Virus record (IMG/VR): IMGVR_UViG_3300025881_000010 | Location: 18,527 to 82,526 of that record | Source: a virus | DNA: 64,000 bases | Reading direction: 5' to 3' (one strand) | Shown: piece by piece, positions 50,171 through 58,990 of the stretch | Layout: the number at the start of each line of letters is the position of its first letter | How positions within the stretch are numbered: position 1 is the stretch's first letter | Translations under genes and position numbers: made by a program | The notes under the pieces: generated by a model | What the model was told of the DNA's origin: nothing | The model's database searches: none | The model's input: only the letters and a program-made list of their open reading frames with translations

Positions 50171-52744
50171 ATGAGTATAATTGCTGAAGCTAAGAAAGAA
50201 CAATTTTCGCTTTTGTTAGATTACAAACAAGAAATAAAATATATTGAGGGAGATCTGGACAATGTCAAACAGATGCTCCCTAAACTGTATTCTACACAAC
50301 ACGAAGATGTTCATAAAGCAATGATGCGATTTCTCGTTGGTAAAGGAATGCTCTTTACAAATGGTACCGGTACAGGAAAAACTTTCGTTGGACTCGGTAT
50401 CTCTCATAGGTTTTATTCTAAAGGAAAAACAAGTCAATTAATTGTTACTCCTAACGATGCTAAGTGTGAAGACTGGATTTTAGAAGCACAACATGTAGAT
50501 TTAGTAATCACAATGATAGAGGGTACCAAAGATGCGGGTAGAGGAATCTCCACCACAACTTACGCTAACTTCTACCAAAACTACGCGCTTCTTACAAGAG
50601 AATTTGATTTAATCATTTATGATGAATCACATTATCTTACCCAAAATGCTTCGGGTAAACATACAGTCTACTTAGATCAGCATAAACGCATTGCCAATGT
50701 TCCTTCGGTAGCGAAGGAAAAGGCAATGCGTATTGTAGGAGATCCACCAGAATACAGACCTAATTGTGAGCTATGGAATAGTCAAGCTGAAGCTTGGCGT
50801 TTCCGATTAGATCACGTTACATGGGAGTATGTTGAAAAAACAAAAGTAGTATTCTTATCAGCTACTCCATTTGCTTACAGAAAGTCTATTAAATATGCAG
50901 ATGGTTGTCTTTTTGATATATGGGAAACCTTAAACAAAAAGCCACCATCATTGGCACATTCTGGAGAGTATAATGAACCTAATCCATGGGAAGCTTTCAT
51001 GATTGAAAATTTTGGTTATCGTATGTCTTACGATAAGCTTACAATTCCGGAAAGCGGAGTTGACTTGGATTTAATGGAGAGAGCATTCTTTGAGAAGTAT
51101 CAAGAGAAAGGTGTAATGTCTACACGAATACTGGAATTAGAACAAGACTATTCTAGGCAGTTCGTTACAGTAGATAGTGAACTCGGTGATTTCATCAATG
51201 ATGGAATCGAAATGTTTAGCAAACAGGAGATTAAAGATAAATACAAAAATCTATCTGAGCTTGTCTCTAAAAAATATAATTACAATTATATTAATCAATT
51301 GTTGGAAGCTATTAAAGCCAAGCAAACAGTTGAAAGAGCCAAGCAGCATATAGCATTAGGCCGTAAGGTTGTAGTGTTCCATTCATTCAATCATAACTTG
51401 ATGGAGCATCCGTTTAAATTCAATCCTAGTAAAATTACTAAGAAGGAAGAAAAACATTTAATACCAGAACTAAGAAAAGAAATTGCAGCTTGGGAAGAAG
51501 AATTTCCTGAATATGTAAATTTAGATCTTGATGGTATCTCAAATGTGCGGAAAACATTTACTGATGCATTTCATAATTGCCTTCAGATAAATGGTACTAT
51601 ACCTAAAAAGAAACGTAAGCATAATGAGAATCTGTTTAACAACAGTTCTCAACACAGGATTATTCTAATCCAAAAAGATGCCGGTAAGGAAGGTATTTCA
51701 TTACATGATAAGTTTGGCGATTTTCAAAGAGTAGAACTTAATCTATGTCTTCCAACAAGACCTACAGAGGCTATTCAAATTGAAGGAAGAATATACCGTG
51801 ATGGCGTTCTAAGTGATGCTATCTATGAGTACATGTCTATTCAAACAAACTTTGAGAGAATAGCATTTGCAGAGAAGATAGCTGAAAGAGCTAGAACGGC
51901 AGAAAACCTTGCAATGGGTAATCTTGCCCGTGATCTCGAAAATTCATTCAAAGAAGCCTATCTCGCTTCTTCTAAATTTGAACCATACATCGGCCAAGGT
52001 GTAGGAGGAAAAGCACAAGACCGTCAGGTTAAAGTATTTTCAGCTTACGATAAAGCTAAGTCTTACTATTTCGCTCAGATGAAACGAAATAGTAAAACTA
52101 AAAATAAAGAAGGTGGAGACACATTCTTTACTGCAGAACCTTTAGGTTACAAAATGATTCAATGGCTAAAAATAAAAGCTAATGAACGTTTTTGTGAACC
52201 TTCAGCTGGTGTAGGATCTATTGGTAGATTTGCACCTGGTCATTCAGAGAATACGTTCATAGAAATCAATCGTGATTCTTATGCTAAAATGATGGTTTAC
52301 TGTAAGGGTAATCATAAAAATGAGGACTTTGAAGAGTACAACATAATCAATAAGTATGAATGTATTGCTATGAATCCACCGTTCGGAGTAGGAGGTAAGG
52401 AAGCTTTTGATCATATTCAAAAAGCTGTAATAAATCACTTATCTCAACGCAGACAAGAATTCGACTTCGAAGGTTCAAGATTAGTGGCTATCGTTCCAGA
52501 TGGTCCAAGTATGAATAAACGTCTTGATGAATTATATGAATCAAATGCGTTTAGACATTTCAATTTAACTGCAGAGGTGCTATTACCTAGTTGTGCATTT
52601 GAAAGAGCCGGAACGAATGTTCGTTGTAAGGTGATTAAAATTGAACATGCTATTACAGGTAATGAAACCTTCAGGAAGATTGACCTTTCCTATTGTAATG
52701 ATATTCAAGAGTTCTTTGAAGAACTTGAATATCTAGAAATATAA
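50171..52744 (+). CDS. SF2 (SNF2-like) helicase fused to N6-adenine-type DNA methyltransferase (857 aa)
   Basis: Helicase motifs in order: Walker A GTGTGKT (about residue 65), DESH box (about 152), SATPF (about 230), EGISLHD and QIEGRIYRDG (about 510-545). From about residue 660 a Rossmann methyltransferase follows with EPSAGVGSIG (SAM-binding motif I, about 675) and MNPPFG (motif IV, NPPF catalytic loop, about 734). No nuclease or clear target-recognition domain is seen. Similar fusions serve as anti-restriction or modification enzymes, and crAss-like phages carry SNF2-like helicases. Activity of both halves looks intact. Confidence 0.85.
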   Translation: MSIIAEAKKEQFSLLLDYKQEIKYIEGDLDNVKQMLPKLYSTQHEDVHKAMMRFLVGKGMLFTNGTGTGKTFVGLGISHRFYSKGKTSQLIVTPNDAKCEDWILEAQHVDLVITMIEGTKDAGRGISTTTYANFYQNYALLTREFDLIIYDESHYLTQNASGKHTVYLDQHKRIANVPSVAKEKAMRIVGDPPEYRPNCELWNSQAEAWRFRLDHVTWEYVEKTKVVFLSATPFAYRKSIKYADGCLFDIWETLNKKPPSLAHSGEYNEPNPWEAFMIENFGYRMSYDKLTIPESGVDLDLMERAFFEKYQEKGVMSTRILELEQDYSRQFVTVDSELGDFINDGIEMFSKQEIKDKYKNLSELVSKKYNYNYINQLLEAIKAKQTVERAKQHIALGRKVVVFHSFNHNLMEHPFKFNPSKITKKEEKHLIPELRKEIAAWEEEFPEYVNLDLDGISNVRKTFTDAFHNCLQINGTIPKKKRKHNENLFNNSSQHRIILIQKDAGKEGISLHDKFGDFQRVELNLCLPTRPTEAIQIEGRIYRDGVLSDAIYEYMSIQTNFERIAFAEKIAERARTAENLAMGNLARDLENSFKEAYLASSKFEPYIGQGVGGKAQDRQVKVFSAYDKAKSYYFAQMKRNSKTKNKEGGDTFFTAEPLGYKMIQWLKIKANERFCEPSAGVGSIGRFAPGHSENTFIEINRDSYAKMMVYCKGNHKNEDFEEYNIINKYECIAMNPPFGVGGKEAFDHIQKAVINHLSQRRQEFDFEGSRLVAIVPDGPSMNKRLDELYESNAFRHFNLTAEVLLPSCAFERAGTNVRCKVIKIEHAITGNETFRKIDLSYCNDIQEFFEELEYLEI

Positions 52745-52754
52745 AACAAAATTT

Positions 52755-52991
52755 ATGGAATTAGTAAGAAATGGACTATGGATATTTTCTATAGTCTACG
52801 CTGCCTATGGCGTATTACAAATGATAGCAAATTGGATTTTAATTAAACAAACTAAAAAATCATTTGAGTATCAACTTATCTCTAAAAATCAAGAGCAGAA
52901 AATTGAAAATGTAAAAATTAAAGCTCAAAAAAAAGCATTTAAAAAAGTGCTGATTGGAGTTTGTATAATAATCGTTTTAATAATATCGTAA
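52755..52991 (+). CDS. Small membrane protein with two TM helices (78 aa)
   Basis: One hydrophobic helix near residues 7-28 and one at the C-terminus (VLIGVCIIIVLIIS) enclose a basic coiled linker. Its stop overlaps the next ATG (TAATG). Unknown function. Confidence 0.55.
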   Translation: MELVRNGLWIFSIVYAAYGVLQMIANWILIKQTKKSFEYQLISKNQEQKIENVKIKAQKKAFKKVLIGVCIIIVLIIS

Positions 52992-53263
52992 TGAAATTAA
53001 AAAAGAATGAATTGGATTGGTTGTTCAATCAATCTGAAGCAAAGAAAGCAGTTCCGGTATTAGGAGCAAGAAACTTAACACAAGTGGCATCAGTAATTAT
53101 TCATACTACTGATCAATGTGAAGAGCTTGAAACTTATGATAAGATGATAATGCATGGTTCGCAAGAAGCTGATCAAAAATTAATTGAATGGATTAAACTT
53201 CAAATCGAGAAAAATAAAACTCACGAGAAGTATATCTATTTCAGATTTAAATGCTGGAACTAA
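52991..53263 (+). CDS. Small helical protein (90 aa)
   Basis: ATG 52991 overlaps the preceding stop; an upstream ATG in the same frame lies inside the preceding gene. The product starts KLKKNELDWLFNQSEAKKAV and is charged and helical. Ends by TAATG overlap with the next gene. Confidence 0.55.
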   Translation: MKLKKNELDWLFNQSEAKKAVPVLGARNLTQVASVIIHTTDQCEELETYDKMIMHGSQEADQKLIEWIKLQIEKNKTHEKYIYFRFKCWN

Positions 53264-53439
53264 TGTGGCAAATTAATGACGATGAAGGAACTATTCACTC
53301 CGGGAGTGAAGATGAAATGAGAACTGCATTTTATATAATGACAGGTCAATTGAAGGCTACCAGACATGAAAGAGACGAATGGTCTTATGATTGGAAAGGA
53401 GATTTAGAGTTAGTACAAGTTCATGAAGTATTTAGATAA
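53263..53439 (+). CDS. Small acidic protein (58 aa)
   Basis: ATG 53263 is preferred because it overlaps the preceding TAA; an ATG 12 nt upstream is in frame. The product is acidic and aromatic (DERDEWSYDWKGD type composition). Unknown family. Confidence 0.5.
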   Translation: MWQINDDEGTIHSGSEDEMRTAFYIMTGQLKATRHERDEWSYDWKGDLELVQVHEVFR

Positions 53440-53457
53440 TGAATAAAGAAAAATTCA

Positions 53458-53625
53458 ATGATAAAACAAATAATTAAACAATTTATTCTTTCATTATGGA
53501 GAGATGGTTGGATAGATTTTAGAATGGAAAAAAACAATTATAAAGAATTTGATGAATGGTTTGAAAGGCAATATAAATCAAGATTAAGTTCTTATGAAAA
53601 ATCTTTAATAGAAAAAGATGAGTAA
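53458..53625 (+). CDS. Small Trp-rich helical protein (55 aa)
   Basis: This frame starts IKQIIKQFILSLWRDGWIDF and continues with charged aromatic residues. Its end overlaps the next gene by 8 nt (ATGAGTAA), which supports translation. Its amphipathic N-terminus could bind membranes. Not recognised. Confidence 0.5.
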   Translation: MIKQIIKQFILSLWRDGWIDFRMEKNNYKEFDEWFERQYKSRLSSYEKSLIEKDE

Positions 53626-53872
53626 TATAATTGAATGGCATCAAGCCCAAGAACTGCCAGAACATAATAGGCAGTCACAAGAAGAAGCTATTGCAGATTT
53701 CTTAGAAGAAGATAATGAAATGGCTAACGGTAGAGATCTCCAATATTGGAGTGAGAAAACCGGTAAAGATTTAGACTGGATCATGGATAATGGCAAAAAT
53801 ATAAATGCTGTTATTCGTGAGATCTATTATATAGAAGGCAGCTTAGATGCTGTATGGGAATTTAATTCATAA
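53618..53872 (+). CDS. Small acidic protein (84 aa)
   Basis: An acidic helical protein (EEAIADFLEEDNEMANG region) with Trp residues. It overlaps the preceding gene and lies 4 nt before the next. It might be a DNA mimic or regulator, but there is no recognised motif. Confidence 0.55.
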   Translation: MSNIIEWHQAQELPEHNRQSQEEAIADFLEEDNEMANGRDLQYWSEKTGKDLDWIMDNGKNINAVIREIYYIEGSLDAVWEFNS

Positions 53873-53876
53873 AATT

Positions 53877-54167
53877 ATGGCAGTAAAATATGTTGACACT
53901 TTAAATCCTAAACTTTTAGAAAAACTAAAAAGTTTAGGTGTTACTGAAGATGATTTATTTAATCATTATTCAGATTTGTATATAGGATGCACCGACATTA
54001 AGCAATCTCTTGAAATATTAAGTGGCGAAAGCAGAGCAATATTCTCAACGTTTATACCACAAGAAGGAAGCAATATGGATAAATATGGAATAGCAGTAGA
54101 AGTAGTATTCGGTTATATCGATGGCGATTTTAAAGAAAAGCATCCTAATAATCATTTAAGAAAATAG
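53877..54167 (+). CDS. Small protein of unknown function (96 aa)
   Basis: ATG 53877 follows AAAATT; an upstream in-frame ATG lies in the previous gene. The product is a mixed alpha/beta protein starting AVKYVDTLNPKLLEKLKSLG. Not recognised. Confidence 0.55.
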   Translation: MAVKYVDTLNPKLLEKLKSLGVTEDDLFNHYSDLYIGCTDIKQSLEILSGESRAIFSTFIPQEGSNMDKYGIAVEVVFGYIDGDFKEKHPNNHLRK

Positions 54168-54169
54168 CT

Positions 54170-54859
54170 ATGTGCAATATCAAATTAGATTCAAATTTCT
54201 ACCTCTTCGGAGGTAAAGGTGATGTGTGGAGTAAAACAGCTCACATAGCACAGTCAGGAAGTTTCTCAGGAGTTACCCTTTGTGGTAAACCTATGCTTAG
54301 TTCTAATCATGTTCAATATAACAATGTTACAGAACCAGGTTGTCAAGAGTGTATTAATCAATATGAAAAATTAGGATATATGAATTTCGAAGTAAATCAA
54401 GAGATCACAGTTATAGTTATCAATGGATTAGCAATGACAAGCCGTTGGCTAATGAAAGTTAAGGAAGTCATTGAAAATGATGGAGAGGAAGATTATATCA
54501 CTGTAGTCGAGAAAGGAAAAAGAAAACGTTACACTTATAAGAAATCATTCTTTGAAAAAGGAATTATTCTTAAAGGTTGGGATCACAAATTATTTGTGGA
54601 TAGTGATGGAAATTACTTTGCCGGTAATGCTTGTTTCAATCTGGTATCTGATATGACTCACGAAGAACTTCGTAAGTATTTAGATAATCATGCCTATCAA
54701 ATAAGTGATGAATCAAAGTCAAGAATCTTTCATTTATCATTTAAAAGATGTGCTGATACCTCTTACGAAAAATCATTAACTGATGTCCTTTACCCTGAAA
54801 TCTCATCTTCTTGCGCTCCTATGGAAGCGGCAAGAAGAATAACGGAGAAAAGCGTATAG
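54170..54859 (+). CDS. Protein with possible zinc-binding Cys pairs (229 aa)
   Basis: Near residues 38-65, TLCGKPML and later PGCQECINQYE give three Cys that could bind zinc together with a His. The middle is basic and beta-rich and the C-terminal 80 residues are helical. The family is not recognised; nucleic-acid binding is possible. Confidence 0.55.
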   Translation: MCNIKLDSNFYLFGGKGDVWSKTAHIAQSGSFSGVTLCGKPMLSSNHVQYNNVTEPGCQECINQYEKLGYMNFEVNQEITVIVINGLAMTSRWLMKVKEVIENDGEEDYITVVEKGKRKRYTYKKSFFEKGIILKGWDHKLFVDSDGNYFAGNACFNLVSDMTHEELRKYLDNHAYQISDESKSRIFHLSFKRCADTSYEKSLTDVLYPEISSSCAPMEAARRITEKSV

Positions 54860-54873
54860 TACGATAAATCAAT

Positions 54874-54881
54874 TATATTTG
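54874..54881 (+). promoter_or_regulatory. -7 box TATATTTG directly before the 69-aa gene
   Basis: The TAnnTTTG match ends 6 nt before the ATG at 54888, so a transcript from here would be leaderless. No -33 box is visible, and chance occurrence in AT-rich DNA cannot be excluded. Confidence 0.35.
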
Positions 54882-54887
54882 CGGAAA

Positions 54888-55097
54888 ATGTCAGAACGCA
54901 AGATTTTTTTAGTGGATGGCAAAAGATGTTATATAATTAAATGTTACACTCATACAGCAGTGGTGCATCTCATGAAAGAAAATAGAAACATGGAGGTGCA
55001 CCAATCTTACATTAAGACTTGGTACCCAAATAGAAAACCAAAGGTTAAAAAGATACCAGCTGTAAAAGTCAATCCACAAACAAGTTTGAAATTTTAA
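54888..55097 (+). CDS. Small basic protein (69 aa)
   Basis: ATG 54888 is preferred over a TTG 9 nt upstream. The protein is basic and beta-like in the first half (RKIFLVDGKRCYIIKCYTHT) with a Lys/Pro-rich tail. A nucleic-acid-binding role would fit the charge. Not recognised. Confidence 0.55.
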   Translation: MSERKIFLVDGKRCYIIKCYTHTAVVHLMKENRNMEVHQSYIKTWYPNRKPKVKKIPAVKVNPQTSLKF

Positions 55098-55116
55098 TAA
55101 TTAAATATTTTTTGAT

Positions 55117-56730
55117 ATGGCTATAAATAGCATTGAACAGTACATGGATTTCATGGGATGGAAATCCGAATGGAAGTTTTTAAATACTGCAGAGGTTGAG
55201 AGTTTAGGAGATCTTACTAAGATTCCTAATTACATAAACAACACGTATAAAGCTTCAGATAAAGATGCAGTGAATCTTGGAGGTAAAAAAGCAATGGTTG
55301 TAAAGAAAGATTGGTTAGAAAAAGAAACCTCATTCTTTGCTAATGTTACTCCAGTTGAGCAGCCTGTAGAAACTCCTAAAGCAAGTATTCCACCACCGCC
55401 ACCACCTTTAGAGAAAACAGTAGTTGATACTTCAGGTGTTCCGGAAGATATTAAACAAGTTGCTGAGGCATCTGATAATATCCACATAGTTACTATGCCA
55501 AAGCAAGAAGAACAAGCTCCAGAGATAAAATCTACTGAATGGGAACCTCATGTTCACAATAGAGTTAAAGTATTGTTATCCTTAAAATTTGAAGTTGACG
55601 ATGATGATAAGGAATTACTTCATGCTCCAGATCAGGAAATGATCAGCTATGAAGATATCGACACTATGGAAAATGCTGAATGGACTTCATTTGTGAATGT
55701 TTATAAATCAGCACCAGTAACTAATAAGTCTGAAGAGATTAAAAAAGCTGTAGATGATATGGTAGAAACTTCTGAAAAAGAAGTTGAAGCTGAAGTTGCA
55801 GCAGAAAAATCAGATTTAGATTTAGCGAGAGAAAGAGTTAAAGCTCGTATCAAGCAAGATACTGATGATGCTAAAGAACGTATTGCTGAAAGGAATAAAG
55901 CTAAAGAAGATCCTCAAGCAAATATGGTTGCTCGAAGAACAGATATTCTAATCAACTCTTTAGAGATGAAATTAGAAGGCGATAATGTAATTGGTAAAAA
56001 CGATTACAATAAAGACTTCAATTTTCATGTCAATGAAATTTCTACAATGGAAGAAGATATGTTCCATAATTCTGTAGAAAAATTGAAAGAAGAACTTTCA
56101 AAAAGAAAAGTTGAACTATCTAAGAATGAGCAAGCAGCTCATGAGGAATTAGAGAACGAAGAATTGTCTGGAAAGACTACTGATGAAGCTGTAGTAGATA
56201 ACACTAAAGCACGTAGACAAGCGCTATATGCTCTTGGTTGGAAAGAACATGAGAGATATGCTAAGTATTTGACTAGTCCTAAAGGAGGAGGACTTACTTA
56301 CGATGAGATTTTAGATATGAGCGAAGCAGAATTTAAAAAGCTGTTAGCTATTCCAGTCGAGAAGCCAGGAGATCTTCCGAACGATAAAGATGCTGGGTTT
56401 GACCAAAAAGAAGCTGAACTAGGAGTTAGTTCAAATATGCAACCAGTAATTGACATAAAGGAGTTCGATAAAGAAGAAGAAATCAGAAAAGCCAATAAAG
56501 TAGATATTCTAACTGGTGAGAATAAAGCTGAAAATTTCGGTAAGAATTTCAAAGCAGGTAAAGAAGCCGCTATTAAAGATGGTATTTGGCCTAAAGATAA
56601 TTCTCGTGATGATATTGCTTTTGCTGTCATGCTTAAAATGGTATCTCCTACATCTAAGAAAGGAGCTGATACCATAGCTAAGTTTGCTTATGAACTTGCT
56701 GATGCAATGCTTAATCAAAAAGATAAGTAA
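55117..56730 (+). CDS. Large acidic, Pro- and Glu-rich early protein (537 aa)
   Basis: Residues 1-65 are a small folded domain (QYMDFMGWKSEWKFLNTAEV). A linker with a PPPPPP run follows, then several repeats of a short helical unit such as SLKFEVDDDDKELLHAPDQE, separated by long charged coiled coils, and a C-terminal helical domain. The repeated units with DEILDMSEAEF and ISYEDIDTMENAEW patterns resemble small interaction modules. It is followed directly (ATG next base) by the 140-aa gene. The function is unknown. Confidence 0.6.
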   Translation: MAINSIEQYMDFMGWKSEWKFLNTAEVESLGDLTKIPNYINNTYKASDKDAVNLGGKKAMVVKKDWLEKETSFFANVTPVEQPVETPKASIPPPPPPLEKTVVDTSGVPEDIKQVAEASDNIHIVTMPKQEEQAPEIKSTEWEPHVHNRVKVLLSLKFEVDDDDKELLHAPDQEMISYEDIDTMENAEWTSFVNVYKSAPVTNKSEEIKKAVDDMVETSEKEVEAEVAAEKSDLDLARERVKARIKQDTDDAKERIAERNKAKEDPQANMVARRTDILINSLEMKLEGDNVIGKNDYNKDFNFHVNEISTMEEDMFHNSVEKLKEELSKRKVELSKNEQAAHEELENEELSGKTTDEAVVDNTKARRQALYALGWKEHERYAKYLTSPKGGGLTYDEILDMSEAEFKKLLAIPVEKPGDLPNDKDAGFDQKEAELGVSSNMQPVIDIKEFDKEEEIRKANKVDILTGENKAENFGKNFKAGKEAAIKDGIWPKDNSRDDIAFAVMLKMVSPTSKKGADTIAKFAYELADAMLNQKDK

Positions 56731-57153
56731 ATGAAAACATCTGAAGTATTTAAAAGATCTATTCAGCAGCACCTCAAGGGTGTTGCTGAATTAAATGAAA
56801 TATTCGCTGAGAAGCTAAATAATCCTAAGAAAAACATAGAAGATTGCCTGACGTACATATTAAATCAGGTAAAAAATTCTGGTCTTAACGGAATGGAAGA
56901 TAGTGAAGTCTATGGTATGGCTATGCATTATTACGATGAAGAAGATCTCAAGGTCGGTGCTAAAATAAACGCTACTGTAATTGTAAATCACGAAGTGAAG
57001 CTTACTCCGGAAGAGATTGAAGAACTAAAGGAAAAAGCTAGACAACAAGTAATTGAAGAAGAGAAAACGAAAATGAGAAAGAAGCCTTCTAAGACTAAAG
57101 AAACACCTAAACCTAATTTGGGTGATTCAGCATTAGGTACTTTATTTCAATAA
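56731..57153 (+). CDS. Protein with PcfK-like features upstream of the PcfJ-domain gene (140 aa)
   Basis: A helical, charged protein with a Lys-rich tail. The N-terminal part (SEVFKRSIQQHLKGVAELN) and the pattern CLTYILNQVKNSG with MAMHYYDEEDLKVG resemble Cas9-unrelated PcfK-like proteins, which in plasmids and phages commonly precede PcfJ genes. The neighbouring gene supports this reading. The function of these proteins is not established. Confidence 0.65.
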   Translation: MKTSEVFKRSIQQHLKGVAELNEIFAEKLNNPKKNIEDCLTYILNQVKNSGLNGMEDSEVYGMAMHYYDEEDLKVGAKINATVIVNHEVKLTPEEIEELKEKARQQVIEEEKTKMRKKPSKTKETPKPNLGDSALGTLFQ

Positions 57154-57155
57154 TT

Positions 57156-58466
57156 ATGAAAGCAAAAACGAAGTTTCAAAAGAAGATCGTTTCACTATCA
57201 AATAAGTTACCTGGGCTTTCAGAAGCTCAGGTAACTTATTTAAAAGAAGAACTATTTGAACATGGAGCCACATTATTAAAAAGTGGAAAACTATCATGTT
57301 TAGATTGTGGACACCAATGGCAAAACAAAGGCGCTGTATTAGCCGGAGTTGTTCTTGGAGAAGAATGTCCTAATTGTCATAGACAATTAAAAGTACAACG
57401 TACCCGTAAGAAAGTATTTGCTAATGAAACATATTATCAAGTAGTATCTGTTTTTGAAGGGTATCAAGTCGTTAGGGTTTTTATAGCAAGAAAATATTTT
57501 AAAGCTGGACAACCACAACGATTTACTATTCAGAAAGTCTATGAGAATTTTATATCTGAAGATGGTCAAATAGGAAACGTAGGATATTATCAAACATCTA
57601 AATGGTATGAATCCTGGGGAGGTGGATATGAATTAAGATCTGATCTGAGTAATTCAGATTATAGATTAAGCCTTAAAAATAAAGCTATTTATCCAAGGAG
57701 AAGTTTAATTAAAATTCTCAAAAGGAATGGTCTTACTAAAGACTTTCATGGTTGCAATCCTCCTGATTTGTTTTACACTTTAATAAATAATCCTAAATCT
57801 GAAACCTTACTAAAGGCAAAGCAATATCACTTGCTTAATCAGTATGTGATGGACTCAAGAAAGTTTGAAGAAAATTGGGCTTCTATTAAGATATGCATAC
57901 GCAACAATTATTATGTTGCAGAGCCTATCGAATGGATGGATTATCTCGGACTTTTAAGAGACTTTGGTAAAGACGTTCACAATTCTAAATACATCTGTCC
58001 TAAAAATATGATGCTTCAACACAACATATATGTGAAAAAAAAGCGTAAGCTAAGAATGAAGCAAGAACTTGAAAAACAACGTCAAGAGATTGAATATGCT
58101 CAAATAGAATATGAGAAGATGAAAAAGCCTTACATGGGACTTATATTTTCTAATGACTTAGTAGAAGTTTCTTTCATGAACACTGTAGAAGAAGTAATGA
58201 TTGATAGCGATGAGCTAAAACATTGCTCTTTTGCTAGTAAATACTATAAAAAGAAAACGCTTTTATTCTCTGCCAAAATAAATAAAAAGAGAATAGCTAC
58301 TATTGAATTTAATCCTGAGAAAAAAAAGATTGTACAACTTAGAGGATATCATAATCACATGACTAATTATGATCAGCAGATAACAGCTTTATTTCAGCAG
58401 AACATGAAAGTTATCGCTGATTGCACTAAGCCTAAACGAAAAAAGCGAAAGCTACAAACAGCTTAA
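57156..58466 (+). CDS. PcfJ-domain protein (436 aa)
   Basis: Residues about 48-80 hold a zinc ribbon (CLDCGHQW, CPNCHRQL). The C-terminal PcfJ pattern is clear near residues 350-400: ELKHCSFASKYYKKKTLLFS, RIATIEFNPEKKKI and QLRGYHNH. PcfJ proteins are known from conjugative plasmids and are a common marker gene of crAss-like phages; their biochemical role is unknown. It follows a PcfK-like gene by 2 nt, reproducing the plasmid gene pair. Confidence 0.8.
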   Translation: MKAKTKFQKKIVSLSNKLPGLSEAQVTYLKEELFEHGATLLKSGKLSCLDCGHQWQNKGAVLAGVVLGEECPNCHRQLKVQRTRKKVFANETYYQVVSVFEGYQVVRVFIARKYFKAGQPQRFTIQKVYENFISEDGQIGNVGYYQTSKWYESWGGGYELRSDLSNSDYRLSLKNKAIYPRRSLIKILKRNGLTKDFHGCNPPDLFYTLINNPKSETLLKAKQYHLLNQYVMDSRKFEENWASIKICIRNNYYVAEPIEWMDYLGLLRDFGKDVHNSKYICPKNMMLQHNIYVKKKRKLRMKQELEKQRQEIEYAQIEYEKMKKPYMGLIFSNDLVEVSFMNTVEEVMIDSDELKHCSFASKYYKKKTLLFSAKINKKRIATIEFNPEKKKIVQLRGYHNHMTNYDQQITALFQQNMKVIADCTKPKRKKRKLQTA

Positions 58467-58469
58467 ATT

Positions 58470-58712
58470 ATGGCAGAGATCTTACACCTTGACGATATCA
58501 AAGGTAAAGACGTAAAAGTCGCTGTCAATTATTGGCAGAAAGATTCAGATATCATGTCTAAATATATAACAGAAAGATCCAGATACCGAGCTTCTACATT
58601 CATAAGAACAGATATTAGGAATTTAAATAAAAGGTCAGGTAACTTCGAACTTTTATTTAAGACTCCTAATGTTATGGAGAAAGTTGAGGTACAATGGAGA
58701 TTAGTAAAATAG
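58470..58712 (+). CDS. Small basic protein (80 aa)
   Basis: A mixed alpha/beta protein (HLDDIKGKDVKVAVNYWQKD) with a basic central helix. It lies 3 nt after the PcfJ gene and 4 nt before the next. Not recognised. Confidence 0.5.
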   Translation: MAEILHLDDIKGKDVKVAVNYWQKDSDIMSKYITERSRYRASTFIRTDIRNLNKRSGNFELLFKTPNVMEKVEVQWRLVK

Positions 58713-58716
58713 AATT

Positions 58717-58986
58717 ATGAATGAAGAAAAAGAGGTTTTAGAAGCTGAAATCAAACAGGTTTCAAAATTATTAATGATGGGGCCTGGAGCTGAATACTTA
58801 ATTGTTTACATAGAAATCAATGGTATTACTCAACGATTCTTTATCTTCCGCAACCGCGTAAAAAACTACTGTATTGTCAGATATTTTGAACGTGAAATAT
58901 ATAGTGTAGGCAGCAAGATTCGATTCAAATACAAAAAGAGTACTAAGTCTAACTTTAATTTTATAACAAGTATGAAAGATATGTAA
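58717..58986 (+). CDS. Small basic beta-rich protein (89 aa)
   Basis: Beta-rich with a basic second half (RFKYKKSTKSNFNFITS). The strand pattern could be a small OB-like fold, but this is a weak impression. It lies directly before the replicative helicase gene. Confidence 0.5.
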   Translation: MNEEKEVLEAEIKQVSKLLMMGPGAEYLIVYIEINGITQRFFIFRNRVKNYCIVRYFEREIYSVGSKIRFKYKKSTKSNFNFITSMKDM

Positions 58987-58990
58987 CGTG

